64,000 bases of DNA from Anastrepha obliqua. Lineage: Eukaryota > Arthropoda > Insecta > Diptera > Tephritidae. Both the position numbers and the translations under genes were made by a program. The notes under the pieces were generated by a model that worked only from the letters and a program-made list of their open reading frames with translations, had not been told where the DNA came from and did no database searches. Location of the stretch: positions 73,782,001-73,846,000 of the forward strand of contig NC_072895.1 of assembly GCF_027943255.1 (NCBI RefSeq). The letters are read 5' to 3'. Numbering within the stretch: the first letter of the stretch is position 1; the number at the start of each line of letters is the position of its first letter. This document shows, piece by piece, positions 33,506 through 45,021 of this stretch.

Positions 33506-35088
33506 CAATTAGTTTTAGTGAAATTAGAGCAGCACATCTCCTCATTCCATTTCTTAGTAAACTTCAGTCGCTCGATCCCTCTGATGGCAAAATCAAGTTA
33601 TTCACAAACATTGATTACCACTTTATGTTTTCATAATAATTTTCCTCGCATCACTTAATCACTTACTATAGCTCCGAAATGTGATAGCTGTGGCTTTGCC
33701 AATATGGCCACTATGCGCTGTGATTTTCTAACGCCTCTATCGAAAAATTATATTTGTTCCAACCAAAGCTTTAATCAGCAATGTGGCTGCAGGCAGCTGT
33801 TAGAAACCGCAATGCATTTTCTGTGTCTAGATTTTCATATAAGTACGAGTATTAGTATATGTACATATCCTATATATGTATGTACTTGCTTGCATGCACA
33901 CACATACATATATGTGTGTATTTAGTTTTATACCGCTACCATCATTTTAACACTTATGCGTTTCGTTTTGATATCCAACTGCTCTAGCAACACTGCCGAA
34001 GCAATCGAATGCGCTCTAATATCAACTGGGCAAGTATGCAAATGAACCCATTTATGCTATGGCATCCAATGTGCTGTGTATAATATTGTATAATACCACA
34101 GGCACCTCGGTTTTTTGGTAGCATCGTTAGTATTAGCGGTTTTCATTGCCATATATTCTAGCGATTCAACGTTAGTTGGAAAACCATTTAAGATACATAT
34201 ATATTATTAAAAACTAAACAGCATTAATATCAAAACTCAATCAGAGTTTTAAAGCGCAGGATTGTATGTACAACCCAAATACTCAAATCAATTTTAAATA
34301 GTTTGCGAATTAAATTTTAACAGTGCATGCATATATTTTGCTTGTACACGTTTTGACAAAAACCAAAACAAAGTTTCCAATTTTACTCGGAATAGTCGGC
34401 CAAGTCAAAGATTGTCTCGGCTTAATTTATTGGTGACAATACGGAGTTATTTAATGCGATTAATATAGAACTTAAGAAGCTACACAAACGTGCTTTTAAG
34501 GACTGTTTTTAACTGTGGACTTACAGATTAAAAAAAACGTACTGAAATTAATGGGGTTTAGTGGAGAAGATAAAAAATAATAAAAGATTAAAAAAAAACT
34601 TATCTATTTTCAATTCAATTTACCAAACTTTAGTTAGTCCCCCCCCCCTATACACATCTATATACACTGAAATGCTCAAAAAGTTCGGAAGAGTCGATTT
34701 CACTATGCCTGTTCGCCCGTCTGTACGCACAATAGCTCGAGAATAATTCAATATTACTTCAAAGGAAAAGAAAGCCATTACCTTTTTTTATTTTTATTTT
34801 GCACAAATGGCTTAAAACTGTTTTATGGTCAACCTGAGCAACCTAATATATCTCACTGAAGCTTGGTACACATATTGTTTTTATCCAAGCTATTTTGGTA
34901 TTGAAAATGGACGAAATTATCAAAGTTATTCATTGTGGTAAACCCTGAAAATAAGTACGACACAAATATTTAAAATTTTTAAAAATGGGCGGCGCCACGC
35001 TAATTTTTGAGTAAACGCGTGCAGCTAGCCGGAACTTGGTACTAGGTACATGTAATGCTCCCCACTTCATTTAGATCTGATGTTATTA
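33506..35088. other. Intergenic sequence with a possible dispersed repeat
   Basis: No gene. The part at about 34680-35000 has CCCGTCTGTACGCACAATAGCTCGA-like and ATGGGCGGCGCCACGC-like blocks, reminiscent of a widely dispersed dipteran repeat, but its boundaries cannot be placed. A nine-C run is at 34638-34646. Confidence 0.4.
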
Positions 35089-36351
35089 ATAGGACTATGA
35101 ATAAGTTCGTGCGGTTTTACAACAGATGGCGTAACTTGATTATTATTCCATCGATCCACATTTCCAAACATTCATTGGAGAGCTACTGTCGTAAGGCACA
35201 AACGTCAGTATAAGTTTTTTATTTGAAGCGTAAACAACAATATTTTTACCACACTTGAAAATGTCGAATTTCGTGCCAAATAATGTGTTTTTGCGGGGAA
35301 TTCTTCTTCATTATTTTAATATGAAGAAAAAAGCAGCCGAAAGTCATCGTATCTTGGTGGAAGTTTATGGTGAGCATGCTCTAGCTGAGCGAACGTGCCA
35401 GAAGTGGTTTGCACGCTTTAAAAGTGGTGATTTTGGCTTGGAAGACGAAGAACGCGAGGGTGCGCCGCCAAAGTTCATGGATACCGAATTGGAGGAATTG
35501 CTCGATCAAGATCCGGCTCAAACGCAAGAAGAGGTTGCAAAAACTTTGGGAGTTGATCAATCAACCATTTCCAAACGTTTAAAAGCCATGGGAATGATCC
35601 GAAAGGTAGGCCATTGGGTGCCGTATGAATTGAAGCCAAGAGACGTTCAACGCCGTTTTATGGCATGCGAACAACTGCTTCAACGGCACAAAAGAAAGGG
35701 TTTTTTGCATCGAATTGTGACTGGCGATGAAAAGTGGGTCCATTACGACAATCCAAAACGTCGGGCAACGTATGGATACCCTGGCCATGCTTCAACATCG
35801 ACGTCGGCGCAGAATATTCATGGCCTGAAGGTTATGCTGTGTATCTGGTGGGACCAGCTGGGTGTTGTGTATTATGAGCTACTGAAACCGAATGAAACGA
35901 TTACGGGAGATGTCTACCGACGACAATTGATGCGTTTGAGCCGAGCACTGCGAGAAAAACGGCCGCAATACGCCGATAGACACGACAAAGTTATTTTGCA
36001 ACATGACAATGCTCGGCCACATGTTGCACAAGTGGTCAAAACATACTTAGAAACGCTCAAATGGGATGTCCTACCCCACCCGCCGTATAGTCCAGACCTT
36101 GCGCCATCCGATTACTATATCTTCCTGGCTGACCAGCACTTCCGTAATTACGATGAAGTCAAAAAATGGATCGATTCGTGGATTGCGGCAAAACCGACCG
36201 AATTTTTCACAAAGGGAATCCGTGAATTGCCAGAAAGATGGGAAAAAGTAGTAGTAAGCGATGGACAATACTTTGAATATTAAATTTGTAACCATTTTAC
36301 GTCAATAAAGTTTCAAATTTCGAAAAAAAACCGCACGAACCGCACGAACTT
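35089..36351 (+). mobile_element. Mariner M2, sister copy of M1
   Basis: Left end ATAGGACTATGAATAAGTTC preceded by TA (35087-35088). The right end carries CCGCACGAAC duplicated in tandem (about 36331-36350), then diverges, so the right terminus is altered. Nearly identical to M1 outside three indels. Confidence 0.9.
35255..36283 (+). CDS. Mariner DD34D transposase (M2), open frame with 18-bp internal deletion
   Basis: 342 codons with no stop, from MKMSNFVPNN; the family start is the second Met at 35261. It carries the same motifs as M1: helix-turn-helix regions (residues about 20-110), WVPYEL linker, ITGDEKW, LQHDN and SPDLAPSDYY with 34 residues between the last two Asp. Compared with M1 it lacks six residues (RSMQHG) right after the third catalytic Asp, and the deletion leaves the frame intact. 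That segment is conserved in mariners, so activity is doubtful but not excluded. This is the only full-length transposase frame in the window. Confidence 0.88.
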   Translation: MKMSNFVPNNVFLRGILLHYFNMKKKAAESHRILVEVYGEHALAERTCQKWFARFKSGDFGLEDEEREGAPPKFMDTELEELLDQDPAQTQEEVAKTLGVDQSTISKRLKAMGMIRKVGHWVPYELKPRDVQRRFMACEQLLQRHKRKGFLHRIVTGDEKWVHYDNPKRRATYGYPGHASTSTSAQNIHGLKVMLCIWWDQLGVVYYELLKPNETITGDVYRRQLMRLSRALREKRPQYADRHDKVILQHDNARPHVAQVVKTYLETLKWDVLPHPPYSPDLAPSDYYIFLADQHFRNYDEVKKWIDSWIAAKPTEFFTKGIRELPERWEKVVVSDGQYFEY

Positions 36352-38396
36352 ATTGAGATGGGATAAAACGCGCTCACTTTTTTTATATGTTAAGACTAAG
36401 ACGGGAAGTCCGTCCCTCTGATATTACACGCTGTAACTCTCCTTGCCTGTGAGTTTGTTGGAGACCAAAAATTAATAAGCAACCGTAATTAAATTTTACT
36501 AAAACGTTTGCGGGTATACACATTTCGGTCCAAACTGAATTTAGTATTTCTACTTTGTATGGTTAAGGATCTGTTTATACTCCCTTTGTTAGCTTAGTGG
36601 ATGAGCTCCTCCATTCAATTGGTACGTGTTTTTATGTTATCCTAGAAATGGAAGGACTGCCACTAATAGGAAAAAATTGTCTCCATGTTTTGATATTGAT
36701 AATGGGCGCTGAATGCCAACCGAGTATTTTTAATGCAATAACTGACTTGGACACGGACTTGGATGGCTTGTTTATTATTTTCGTTTTATGCTTATTTCAT
36801 GGTACATGTGGAGGCCTGTGGTTTGTGATTGGCAGGAGTAACGAAATGCAAGGTTGCCGACTGCACCTTTTATACACAAGCCTGTTTACGAGGTCATAAC
36901 ACTACAGTTCTGGAGTTGCCACCAGTAAGTTCGTATTCTAATATTATTGAGAATTGATGGCGAATTTCTCTGATCACAGTGCTACTAAGAATTATGTTAA
37001 TATGAACTTCTCAACTGATGCAATTTTGTTTAATTTAATGAGTTAAAAGTAATGGCCCAAAAGAAAAATCTACCTTAAACATTTACTTTGCTCCATTCTT
37101 CAAAGAATGTAGCCGCTTTTAAAAGTGAAGGAGTTGAGCTATGTTAAAAGTTGTACGATTTATTGCACGAAGCGTGACAATATTTAGCTCTGGCTTTTGA
37201 ATGCCAAATTTTGGTTTCTCTACGTTACTAATATAGCGAGAGATAAGTTTTTTGATGAATTTTCCAAGTTGTTAAAGAAAATTATCTTTGTTTTACATCA
37301 TTTTGCATATTATGAATTATAATCAGAAAAACTTTTGTCGAACATTGAAAAATTTTTGATCCAAGAATATTTATTAATATTAGCAACAAAATGTAAAATA
37401 ATGCAAAATAATAAAAATCAACTGCAAGATGAATGTTCTCATATGAAGCCCATAATATAATCTCCAACCATATTCTCGTTGCATTACCCTTGGTTAGGTA
37501 GTTCAAAGTTCGTCCCATCCCACGGTAAAAAACCTCTCTTTATTCTTTGAAAGAAAAACTGTTCGAAACTTGTTTGGATTTAAGTATTTGGTTTTTTACT
37601 CTATAAATTATTTGTGCAAGAAAGAAAAACCATTTTTTATCATGATACCGGATACACAGGTATAAAGTTCACAAAGTTTAAATATTTTTTCTAATGAGGA
37701 TTCTTTTTTTCTTACTTTAATAAATTCACCGCAAGCAACCCCATTCTTTAAATTTTAGACTCTAAACTGCTTAAGTAATAACCAAGTGATACTGCTGTGA
37801 TTAAAGCACTTCCACCTGCTTCTGATTAAGTCACATAAAATCTTCAAATTTAACTTATCGACATGAAACAAATTTTAGAAGCTAAGAATAAATAATTTGG
37901 TACTTCTCGACACATTAAAACTAACGTAAAAAAACATTTAAAGGCAAGCTTCTTTAAACACAAATGTATCATATTACAAATATCAAATTTAATTCATTTA
38001 TTCCAAGAACATAGCAGACCCAGGTTCACATTACAAATGTCATCAATTAATTACAATTTGCTTAACGAACTCAAAACGTATTTTGTTTTTTATCCTATTT
38101 GCTACTTATTTTATCACAAACCTCGGTTCGGCTACTAAAGCAGCTTGCTAACTGCTTTTGTCCTCATTTTCTTCAATAACTTTTAATTGGATAGATGAAA
38201 TTGTTAAAGTTGTAATGTAACGCAAGGATAAGGAAAAAGGTGCGACAATATTTTTTTCTTAATGAATTGTTTTGTTGTACTTTCATAGCTGCGCAAAAAA
38301 TTTTCGTCAGCTGCCAGTTAACAAAGTTTCCGCAAAACAAAAAAGAAGAAACGAAATAAAAAAATAAACTGTGCTACGTCAAATACTTTGGCGCTC
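36352..38396. other. Intergenic sequence
   Basis: An ORF at 36597-36899 (plus) and a competing minus-strand reading have no recognisable domain. Otherwise AT-rich. Confidence 0.5.
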
Positions 38397-38410
38397 TTCT
38401 TACATAATAT

Positions 38411-38617
38411 GGCAGAAAAACAAGATGCTCGTTTGTGGAAAAAGTATGGAAAAAGAATTTACATAAAAACAAAACTAGACTACTTTCACTTAGTATCTTC
38501 AAGCACTTGGGGAATTCGGTTGGAGTAGCGTTATTAGAATATATACAACTTATAAATTCAAACAAGAATTTTAAGTCACATGCTTTAAAAATATCAAAGC
38601 TGATAGTTGACAAGTAG
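38411..38617 (+). CDS. Small coding-like region, unrecognised, frameshifted
   Basis: A frame from ATG 38411 (MAEKQDARLWKKYGKRIY) stops at about 38528. The overlapping +1 frame, open from before 38435 to 38617, gives KHLGNSVGVALLEYIQLINSNKNF and a Lys-rich helix. Both read as plausible protein and could be parts of one small degenerate gene or an unspliced exon pair. Nothing in it is recognised, and a minus-strand ORF overlaps it. Confidence 0.15.
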   Translation, partial: GRKTRCSFVEKVWKKNLHKNKTRLLSLSIFKHLGNSVGVALLEYIQLINSNKNFKSHALKISKLIVDK

Positions 38618-39194
38618 TGACACTGGTAAAATATTTTTTAATCGAAGCTTAGTTTTTTGTCTTTAAACAAACGGAATCAGAATTAGAATAATGTTTTCTT
38701 TTAAGCTTATTTTTTGTAGGTATAATAGCAAAAACAACAGCTCTAGCTCAAAGCCATCACCTGCTTTTTACAATAAACTCTTATTAATTGTAATATTCCC
38801 TGAATCTTATGTCTAAAATAAGGTATGTAAATATGTAAAAGTATAATTATATTAAATTAAACGAGCAATGGTACAAAGCACGATGAAGTTAGATTAGTGT
38901 TTATATTTGGCAATGTTCTATTTGCTAGAAGTTCTGTTGGGAGAGCTGTGCCAAAAATCCTGCGCTTGGTATTGCTGAAATGGGTGGATTCATCTAGGAT
39001 ATGTTTTACTGATGTGCTAAACGACCTATTAAACAAAAGTAGCAGGATGCAGGTAACCGTGAATGATCTACTTGTTTAGATTCCATGGGATATATAAGCT
39101 CTGGAAGGATTCATTGTCGCATAATGATGATAGTGCTCATTCCATATAAACAGAGCCTTATTATGTTGATACTGTTTTATTAGACGTTTTACGT
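38618..39194. other. Intergenic sequence
   Basis: Nothing recognised. Confidence 0.5.
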
Positions 39195-39455
39195 CAGTTT
39201 TTCAAGAGCGTCAAAATACAGAGCCGGATCCCTATGAATGCTTTTCGCAACGCAATCAACGAACTCATAGCATTTAATTCCATTGTGGCCTGCTATCCAT
39301 ATCAATTTAATTTTATTTACTTGCTTGATAATCAAATATCGAGTTACTAAATCACTGTTAATGATGAAATTTCTGAGCATCGATGGCTGTCGGAACAAAT
39401 GCAAAATTTTCCTTCTGTTTAGAAAGCTATTAGAGCGGCTTGATACTCGTACCAC
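39195..39455 (-). pseudogene. LINE-type RNase H fragment
   Basis: The minus-strand open stretch ends with KIKLIWIAGHNGIKCYEFVDCVAKSIHRDP. This matches the last part of LINE RNase H domains, where a WI(P/A)GH(S/N)GI...N/E..D.AK motif carries the final catalytic residues. The expected first Asp-Glu-Asp part is missing. RNase H occurs in I, R1 and LOA-type LINEs, so it may come from the same kind of element as 18445-20350. Confidence 0.55.
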
Positions 39456-42400
39456 TTCAAGGTTATGTAAGCTAATAAGTTATTAACAAATATAGCAACA
39501 TAAATATAATTATTTGAATGCATATACATACTTACATTTTTCATGTTACTCTAATAAATTATTTTCAACACAATTCGAGAAGCGCGGCCTCAAAGTTCAC
39601 CGCGCGCTGCTGAACTCGCAACTGTTGAACATTGAACTGTTTTTTATTAAGTGAAAATGAAATCCACGCACCTTTGTTTTGAAGTATTTCTAATTACAAG
39701 ACAACAACAATAAAAGTAAAACGGCACTTTCATTCTTATCACTTTTGCACAGCAAAAACGGACATTTGAACTAATGTGCATTGTTTTGCTAGATATACCA
39801 CCATATAATTTTTTATAAAAAATTGAGAACGTAAAAAACGAAAAAAAAATAAAAAAATAAAAACAAAAGCAAAAACAAAAACAGCTAAAATGTAGAGCAA
39901 ATAATATTGTAGTCACTGACCTGAAATGTTTTTGTGATTGTAATATTAACTCTGAAAGTTATAACTATCAAGGAACCTAATTTTTTGTGTAAATAGTGCC
40001 AAGGTGAATGATAATTTATCTTCTATGGTATATAAACCTGTTATAATTTTTTCTAGAATCGCCCAAATGTTAATATTAGCAATATTTAGTCAACTTCAGC
40101 AAATTTCGTTCACGAGCAGGCATTCCACTTTATATTCAATAGTACTTACGTATATCCTTTTTAAGAGCCTACTGTCTGTTGTAACCACACGCCACAATTT
40201 ATCAGTATCCAAGCTGCCAAAACCACGAACACACACACACACACATGCCAGCATAAAAATTCTATCTCACAAAGCGGCAACGGTGCTGCAGCAGCACAAA
40301 CGCCTGACTGTTTGACAGCCAAACCACGCGGTTATCGTTAACAGGCACACATACCCACATATGCTCGCCCACAAACAAATAGAAGAACGCCACAAGTGCC
40401 ACAAATTTTAAATTGATGTCAAGTTTTTCAGTGAAGTGCCTTTGCCATTGAGCGTGTAAAGCAAGTGAATGTGAAGTGATTGTGTGTAAAAAGCTTTGAA
40501 GCGAAGCGAATGTGTGTTAATACAAAAATTCTCGTATGTATTGTATGTAAAATTGTGAAGCTTGCCATGGACGAGAAGTTGCATACATATATAAATGTGT
40601 CTGGTCTATCAATGGACTGCGTTGAAAGTGGCATAATGCACAGTACAAGCAAACCTGGTAAACCGGATGCTGGATGTTGAATGTTGAATGGCCGGCCATG
40701 TTGGACGCCTGCCGGATGCGCGTACAAAAGCTGAAAGTGCACACAAAACGCCTGACTTCCAACTCGCTCAATGCTGCACACACCTGAACACCCATACCAA
40801 TTCACGTAAATCCAACTTTCAGCTTGAAATGATTTCGATTTGTATGAGAACAACAAAAGCAATACATATATAAATATATACATACATATATGTACTCGTG
40901 AGAAAAAATGAAGCAGTAAGATTTGTTTAGTGGTGCTATCCATAAGCTCTTTTCACCAGTTTTCTTAAGTGAGGCGTATCTCTCCAAGCAGCAGCAATCT
41001 GCAGGCAATGATTATTTGAACAAAATTCGGAACATATAAATCCTAGTTTAAATCCTTCGAAAAAATTCAAATAAACTCAATGAATTGAAAAATTCTTGAT
41101 CAAAATTTTGAGTTTCTTAATAGTCTTAATAGTAAAACTTCAGCGAGGTTTCTCTATCATGTGCACCTAGCCTTAGAAATACCGGTATTGACATACCTAC
41201 TAGTCTAGCTGCAATCGGAGTGTTTTAGGAAGAATCGATACATATTATTCTGATATAAAAACGTTATTTTAAACTTAGCACTTAGTTCTTTGAATATTTT
41301 TATTAGCCTTACTGCTCTAGTTCTCTTTATAGAAAAATAATCAGTTGCTGGGGGCATACGACTTAGTCTGGCCTAAGCGGAGTCATTCGTTTCATTTTGT
41401 AAGCCATTCGTTTTTATGTTTAGCGCAAATAGAAAAGAAACACTGCTAAATTCATACCCGGGATTTGCTTCCTTTGTAATGGATAAAACCTTGACTGATA
41501 ACTATAGTGTCTAGTCACCATTGACGGTGCTACATCTGAACCATTTATAACCTCTTCTTATGTTCCTCAAGTCCACTGCAGTTTGGTATTATTTATAAAT
41601 AATATAATATAAGTTACTGCTTTCCATTCGGTAATTTGCTAATATACTGATGATTAAAATATTTTGTTGGAATTTAAAAAATTCAAGCTTCAAACAGAAA
41701 TATATATTCCGCATTGTTGGTGCCTTAAATTCAATTCAATTCAATTTATTTGTTTTGCTTTATGCATAGTAAGACAAAGTCTTCCTTTAATTGCAGAATA
41801 CGAGGATGATATACATAAAAATGCTACTTACATTTTAAAACTATTTTAACTATAAACTTATAGACTAAAACAGAAGTTGCTACTCTGCAGCGCCACCAAG
41901 AGACGAGTGGCATCCATGAGCATACTCTACAAACATTATCCGTGGAAAAATATGGTACATATATGGTATATACCAATTTTTATAATAATCGGACCAGTAG
42001 TTTTTGAGTTCACCGATGACATACAGACAAACATTAATTTTTATATATAAGAAGAAGATTATTATTATTTTTTTTTTCAAAGCAAATTTACACAACTTGG
42101 AATCATTTCTCTGGAGTTAAACGACTCACGATGAGTTGCCAAATCTTACTGAACAGAAATGCCAATACAATTTACCATTCTCAGCTCTCAAACCACAGTT
42201 ATCAATATCGGTAGTTCTCATGGAGCCAAAAAAACACCCGATATGACTACTATCGATTTCTCACGTTACCTGCTTATTTATTAGAAAGCACTACTATATC
42301 TGGAGGCCTAGTACATATCGACGTTGAGACCAAACCGCCTTGGTTACAGTCTGGCGAATTTTCAACGAGTTTTGAATGAGAGATATCCATCAATCTCACC

Positions 42401-42879
42401 AGCTTGACCATAAAGTTAATTGAAAATACCTCAGCTTTAATAACACCACCGTAGCCTGAAAGTATGTAAAGGTCAGCGAGAGTTATCAAAAGGGGCCAGA
42501 TCCTGTTCCAATGTTCAACTGTTACATAGATGTAAATTTCTGAATACATTTCCAATTTTATATTGGAAATTGATGATTTAAAGAAACAAAGAAAGTTATC
42601 GGCAAATTTATGGAAAGGTAACCTTGTATAATAAAAGCCACAAACAAGTATTATTGGCGAGAACTAATGTTGGTTCCGAAAAATGTGTTTAAAAAAAGTT
42701 TTGTTTTGTTTTATTTTTTCATTGGCTTAAGTCAGTTATAATCAAGATGTGCTTTGGAGTCCTAGGGATGAAAAAGAAAACAAAACTTCATATCTCACAT
42801 TATACCCAAACGATAATGTCAAATAATAAGATTATTACTGAATCACACTATGCAAATATAACCAGTTTTGGAAAGTTTT
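39456..42879. other. Intergenic sequence, no gene recognised
   Basis: Contains a short (CA)n at about 40231-40245. A block at about 41885-42060 (GTAGTTTTTGAGTTCACCG, then ACATACAGACAAAC and a TATATAAGAAGAA tail) resembles a LINE or SINE 3' end but has no partner in this window. Several ORFs (for example 40428-40943 minus) are open by composition only. Confidence 0.45.
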
Positions 42880-43573
42880 AGCGATACGTCACGGGCTAGA
42901 ATTCCCGGGTTCCAAAAAGTCGTTTATCATGATGCGATAGCGTTCGCAATTTACCGTTACATTATTGCCAACCCCATAAACTGCACCAAACGGTTATTTT
43001 CAATGGATGTAATGGCTGTTTTTGAATGGCTCCGGCTCGCTCTTCACACCAAATACGGCTGAAAGCCAAAAATGGACCTTATCGCTAAACGAAATTCGGG
43101 TCGCAAAATACGGATCTTCGGCGAAATTATGATAATTTGGAAGATGGCTCGGCTTCAAATTTTGGAATATCTTATATGCTTCTTAACCTAGATCTTTGCA
43201 TCAAAATGGCCCAAGTAGAGCCATAAGATAGGCCTCGTTGTTGATATCAGCACCGAATGGATTCTTCCAGGTTTTCAGCAAAACTCTCATTTACAGCGTC
43301 AATATTATCTTCAATTCGAACTGTACGGGGTCTTATCGGTCGATTGTCTTCCAATAATGTAAAATTATTCTCAATTTTGCCGAATAGTGGTAGTGAATTT
43401 GGTAGAGCGCTTATGTGTGTTCTGAGCGCATGATGAAAAGTTTTCACAGAACGCCGATTTTCGTAATACAATTTTACGTACGCTATTGAGGCATACATCT
43501 TTCCATGATGAAATGTCAATCAATACTGAAAAAAATGTATTTAGTTTGACAGTAGTCGCACGTCAAAGACCCC
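42880..43573 (-). mobile_element. DD41D (rosa-type) mariner copy b, 3'-truncated
   Basis: Reading right to left, it begins near 43573 (GGGGTCTTTGACGTGCG, TA at 43574-43575) with the block ACTGTCAAACTAAATACAT shared with copy d at about 58870. The coding part runs from 43519 and breaks off at about 42880. No 3' terminus is seen. Confidence 0.72.
42890..43519 (-). pseudogene. DD41D mariner transposase remnant (copy b)
   Basis: An open frame 43519-43247 starts MTFHHGKMYASIAYVKLYYENRRSV, the N-terminal helix-turn-helix, and continues to VNESFAENLEESIR, the second DNA-binding region. After frame breaks the HFWL motif region near 43070-43040 and NNVTVNCERYR near 42960 can still be read. The QQDG and PLDY motifs are absent because the copy is truncated. 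Confidence 0.7.
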
Positions 43574-44710
43574 TATTGGAAAAAGTTCTGCTCACCCTTT
43601 GAAATATGTACTACTGAAGATGCACTTGAGTCACATTCGTAAATAAAAAGTGAGAAAAAGTCTGCGTTGAACTGTTTATGCATATTTTAAATGAAAAGTA
43701 AACTTGCATAGTCCTCAGCTTTCGTAGTATACACACGCATGCACTAACTCATATACACAATTGTATACAAGGATTTCATACTCATCCGGAGCAATACAAA
43801 ACTTGGCCGGTTGAAACTGCATTGTACACTTTCCATACCAGAAACCAACCTCGTAAGCATACATCGATACTTCTTTGTTTTTTTTTTTAAGTTACACATG
43901 TATTCACGTATGTAGAGCCAAGCTGATGAAAATGGTTACGCATACGCCATGTAGCACTCACTTCATTTTTATTTTGTTTGTCAAATTCAGTCGGCATTGC
44001 CGAACTGTGGCATTAATAGTTTACTGAAACATTACATTAAATAATATATGTATAACAAAATAGAAAATACGCAAAAAAACTAGTCAAATATGACATGTGG
44101 AATGCTTGGTGGCACGTTTCTATTTGCTTATGTTTGAAGTTGAGGTAATTAAAAAAGAATACAATTTTGCTGGGCTGCTGCACGTGTATTTGTTCCAAGA
44201 GAATGAAAGCATAGCATAAATATATATACATACATAAATTCTTACGAGGCAAAGCTGTGATCCATATTGTTTGTGACTATGAACGTGAGACCCAAGTGAT
44301 GTAAATGTGCTTCTTTGGGACTTAAGTATTTTTCTAAAATGTATGTATTTACAAGCAAAAGTTGTGATATTATTGGCTTCTCGATACACGAAACTTTTAA
44401 ATAAATGATGTAAGTATCAGCAAAATATATATAAACAAGTATATACTTTCAGAGTAATGACCTTGATTATTAAAACGGCGCAGTTATGGATCTGGGTATC
44501 ACCCAATTATCAAGCTAAGTTTAGGAAGGAAAGTTAAATAGTCCTAATGCACCTGCATATAAATTAAGTGCATCCTAAAAAAGCTTGGAAAAGCGGATGT
44601 AATGAACTATGACTGCTGGTTATATGCATCACGTAGCATAATCTATACGACTTACCTACAACAACAAAAGGCATCACTGATAAACCCAACATGTCTCTCC
44701 CTTCAAGTAT
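43574..44710. other. Intergenic sequence
   Basis: No gene recognised. Confidence 0.5.
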
Positions 44711-45021
44711 GTAATATATATAATATAATAATATATATGTATATATAATTGCCGCATACACCCTTTTTTAGTGTTTGGTCGAATCCCTCCTCCTATTTGT
44801 GGTGTGCGTCTTGATGTACAGTTTCAAGCCGACTCATATTTCTTATGGGGAGCTCTTTCATGGCAGAAATACACTCGGAGGTGTGACATTGCCTATCGAG
44901 GGGCGGCCGCTATTAGAAAAAACGTTTTCTTAATTTTGGCCTTTCACCGAGATTCGAACCAACATTCTCTCTGAATTCCGAGTGGTAGTCACGCACCAAA
45001 CCATTCGACTCCGGCGGCCGA
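44711..45021 (-). repeat. Full-length tRNA-derived SINE, copy B
   Basis: Reverse orientation. Head at about 45021 with the pol III A-box-like region (AGTCGAATGGTTTGG) and B-box GGTTCGAATCTC, then the family body, ending at GTATGCGGCAATTA and a TA-rich tail (44711-44750). Confidence 0.88.

Noticed and set aside
36597..36899. 100-codon plus-strand ORF, possible membrane-like protein
   Set aside because: No recognisable domain, an equally plausible reading on the other strand, and no supporting signals.
40428..40943. 171-codon minus-strand ORF
   Set aside because: Composition only, no motif. The many Tyr/Phe/Cys residues arise from AT-rich TA/CA repeats.
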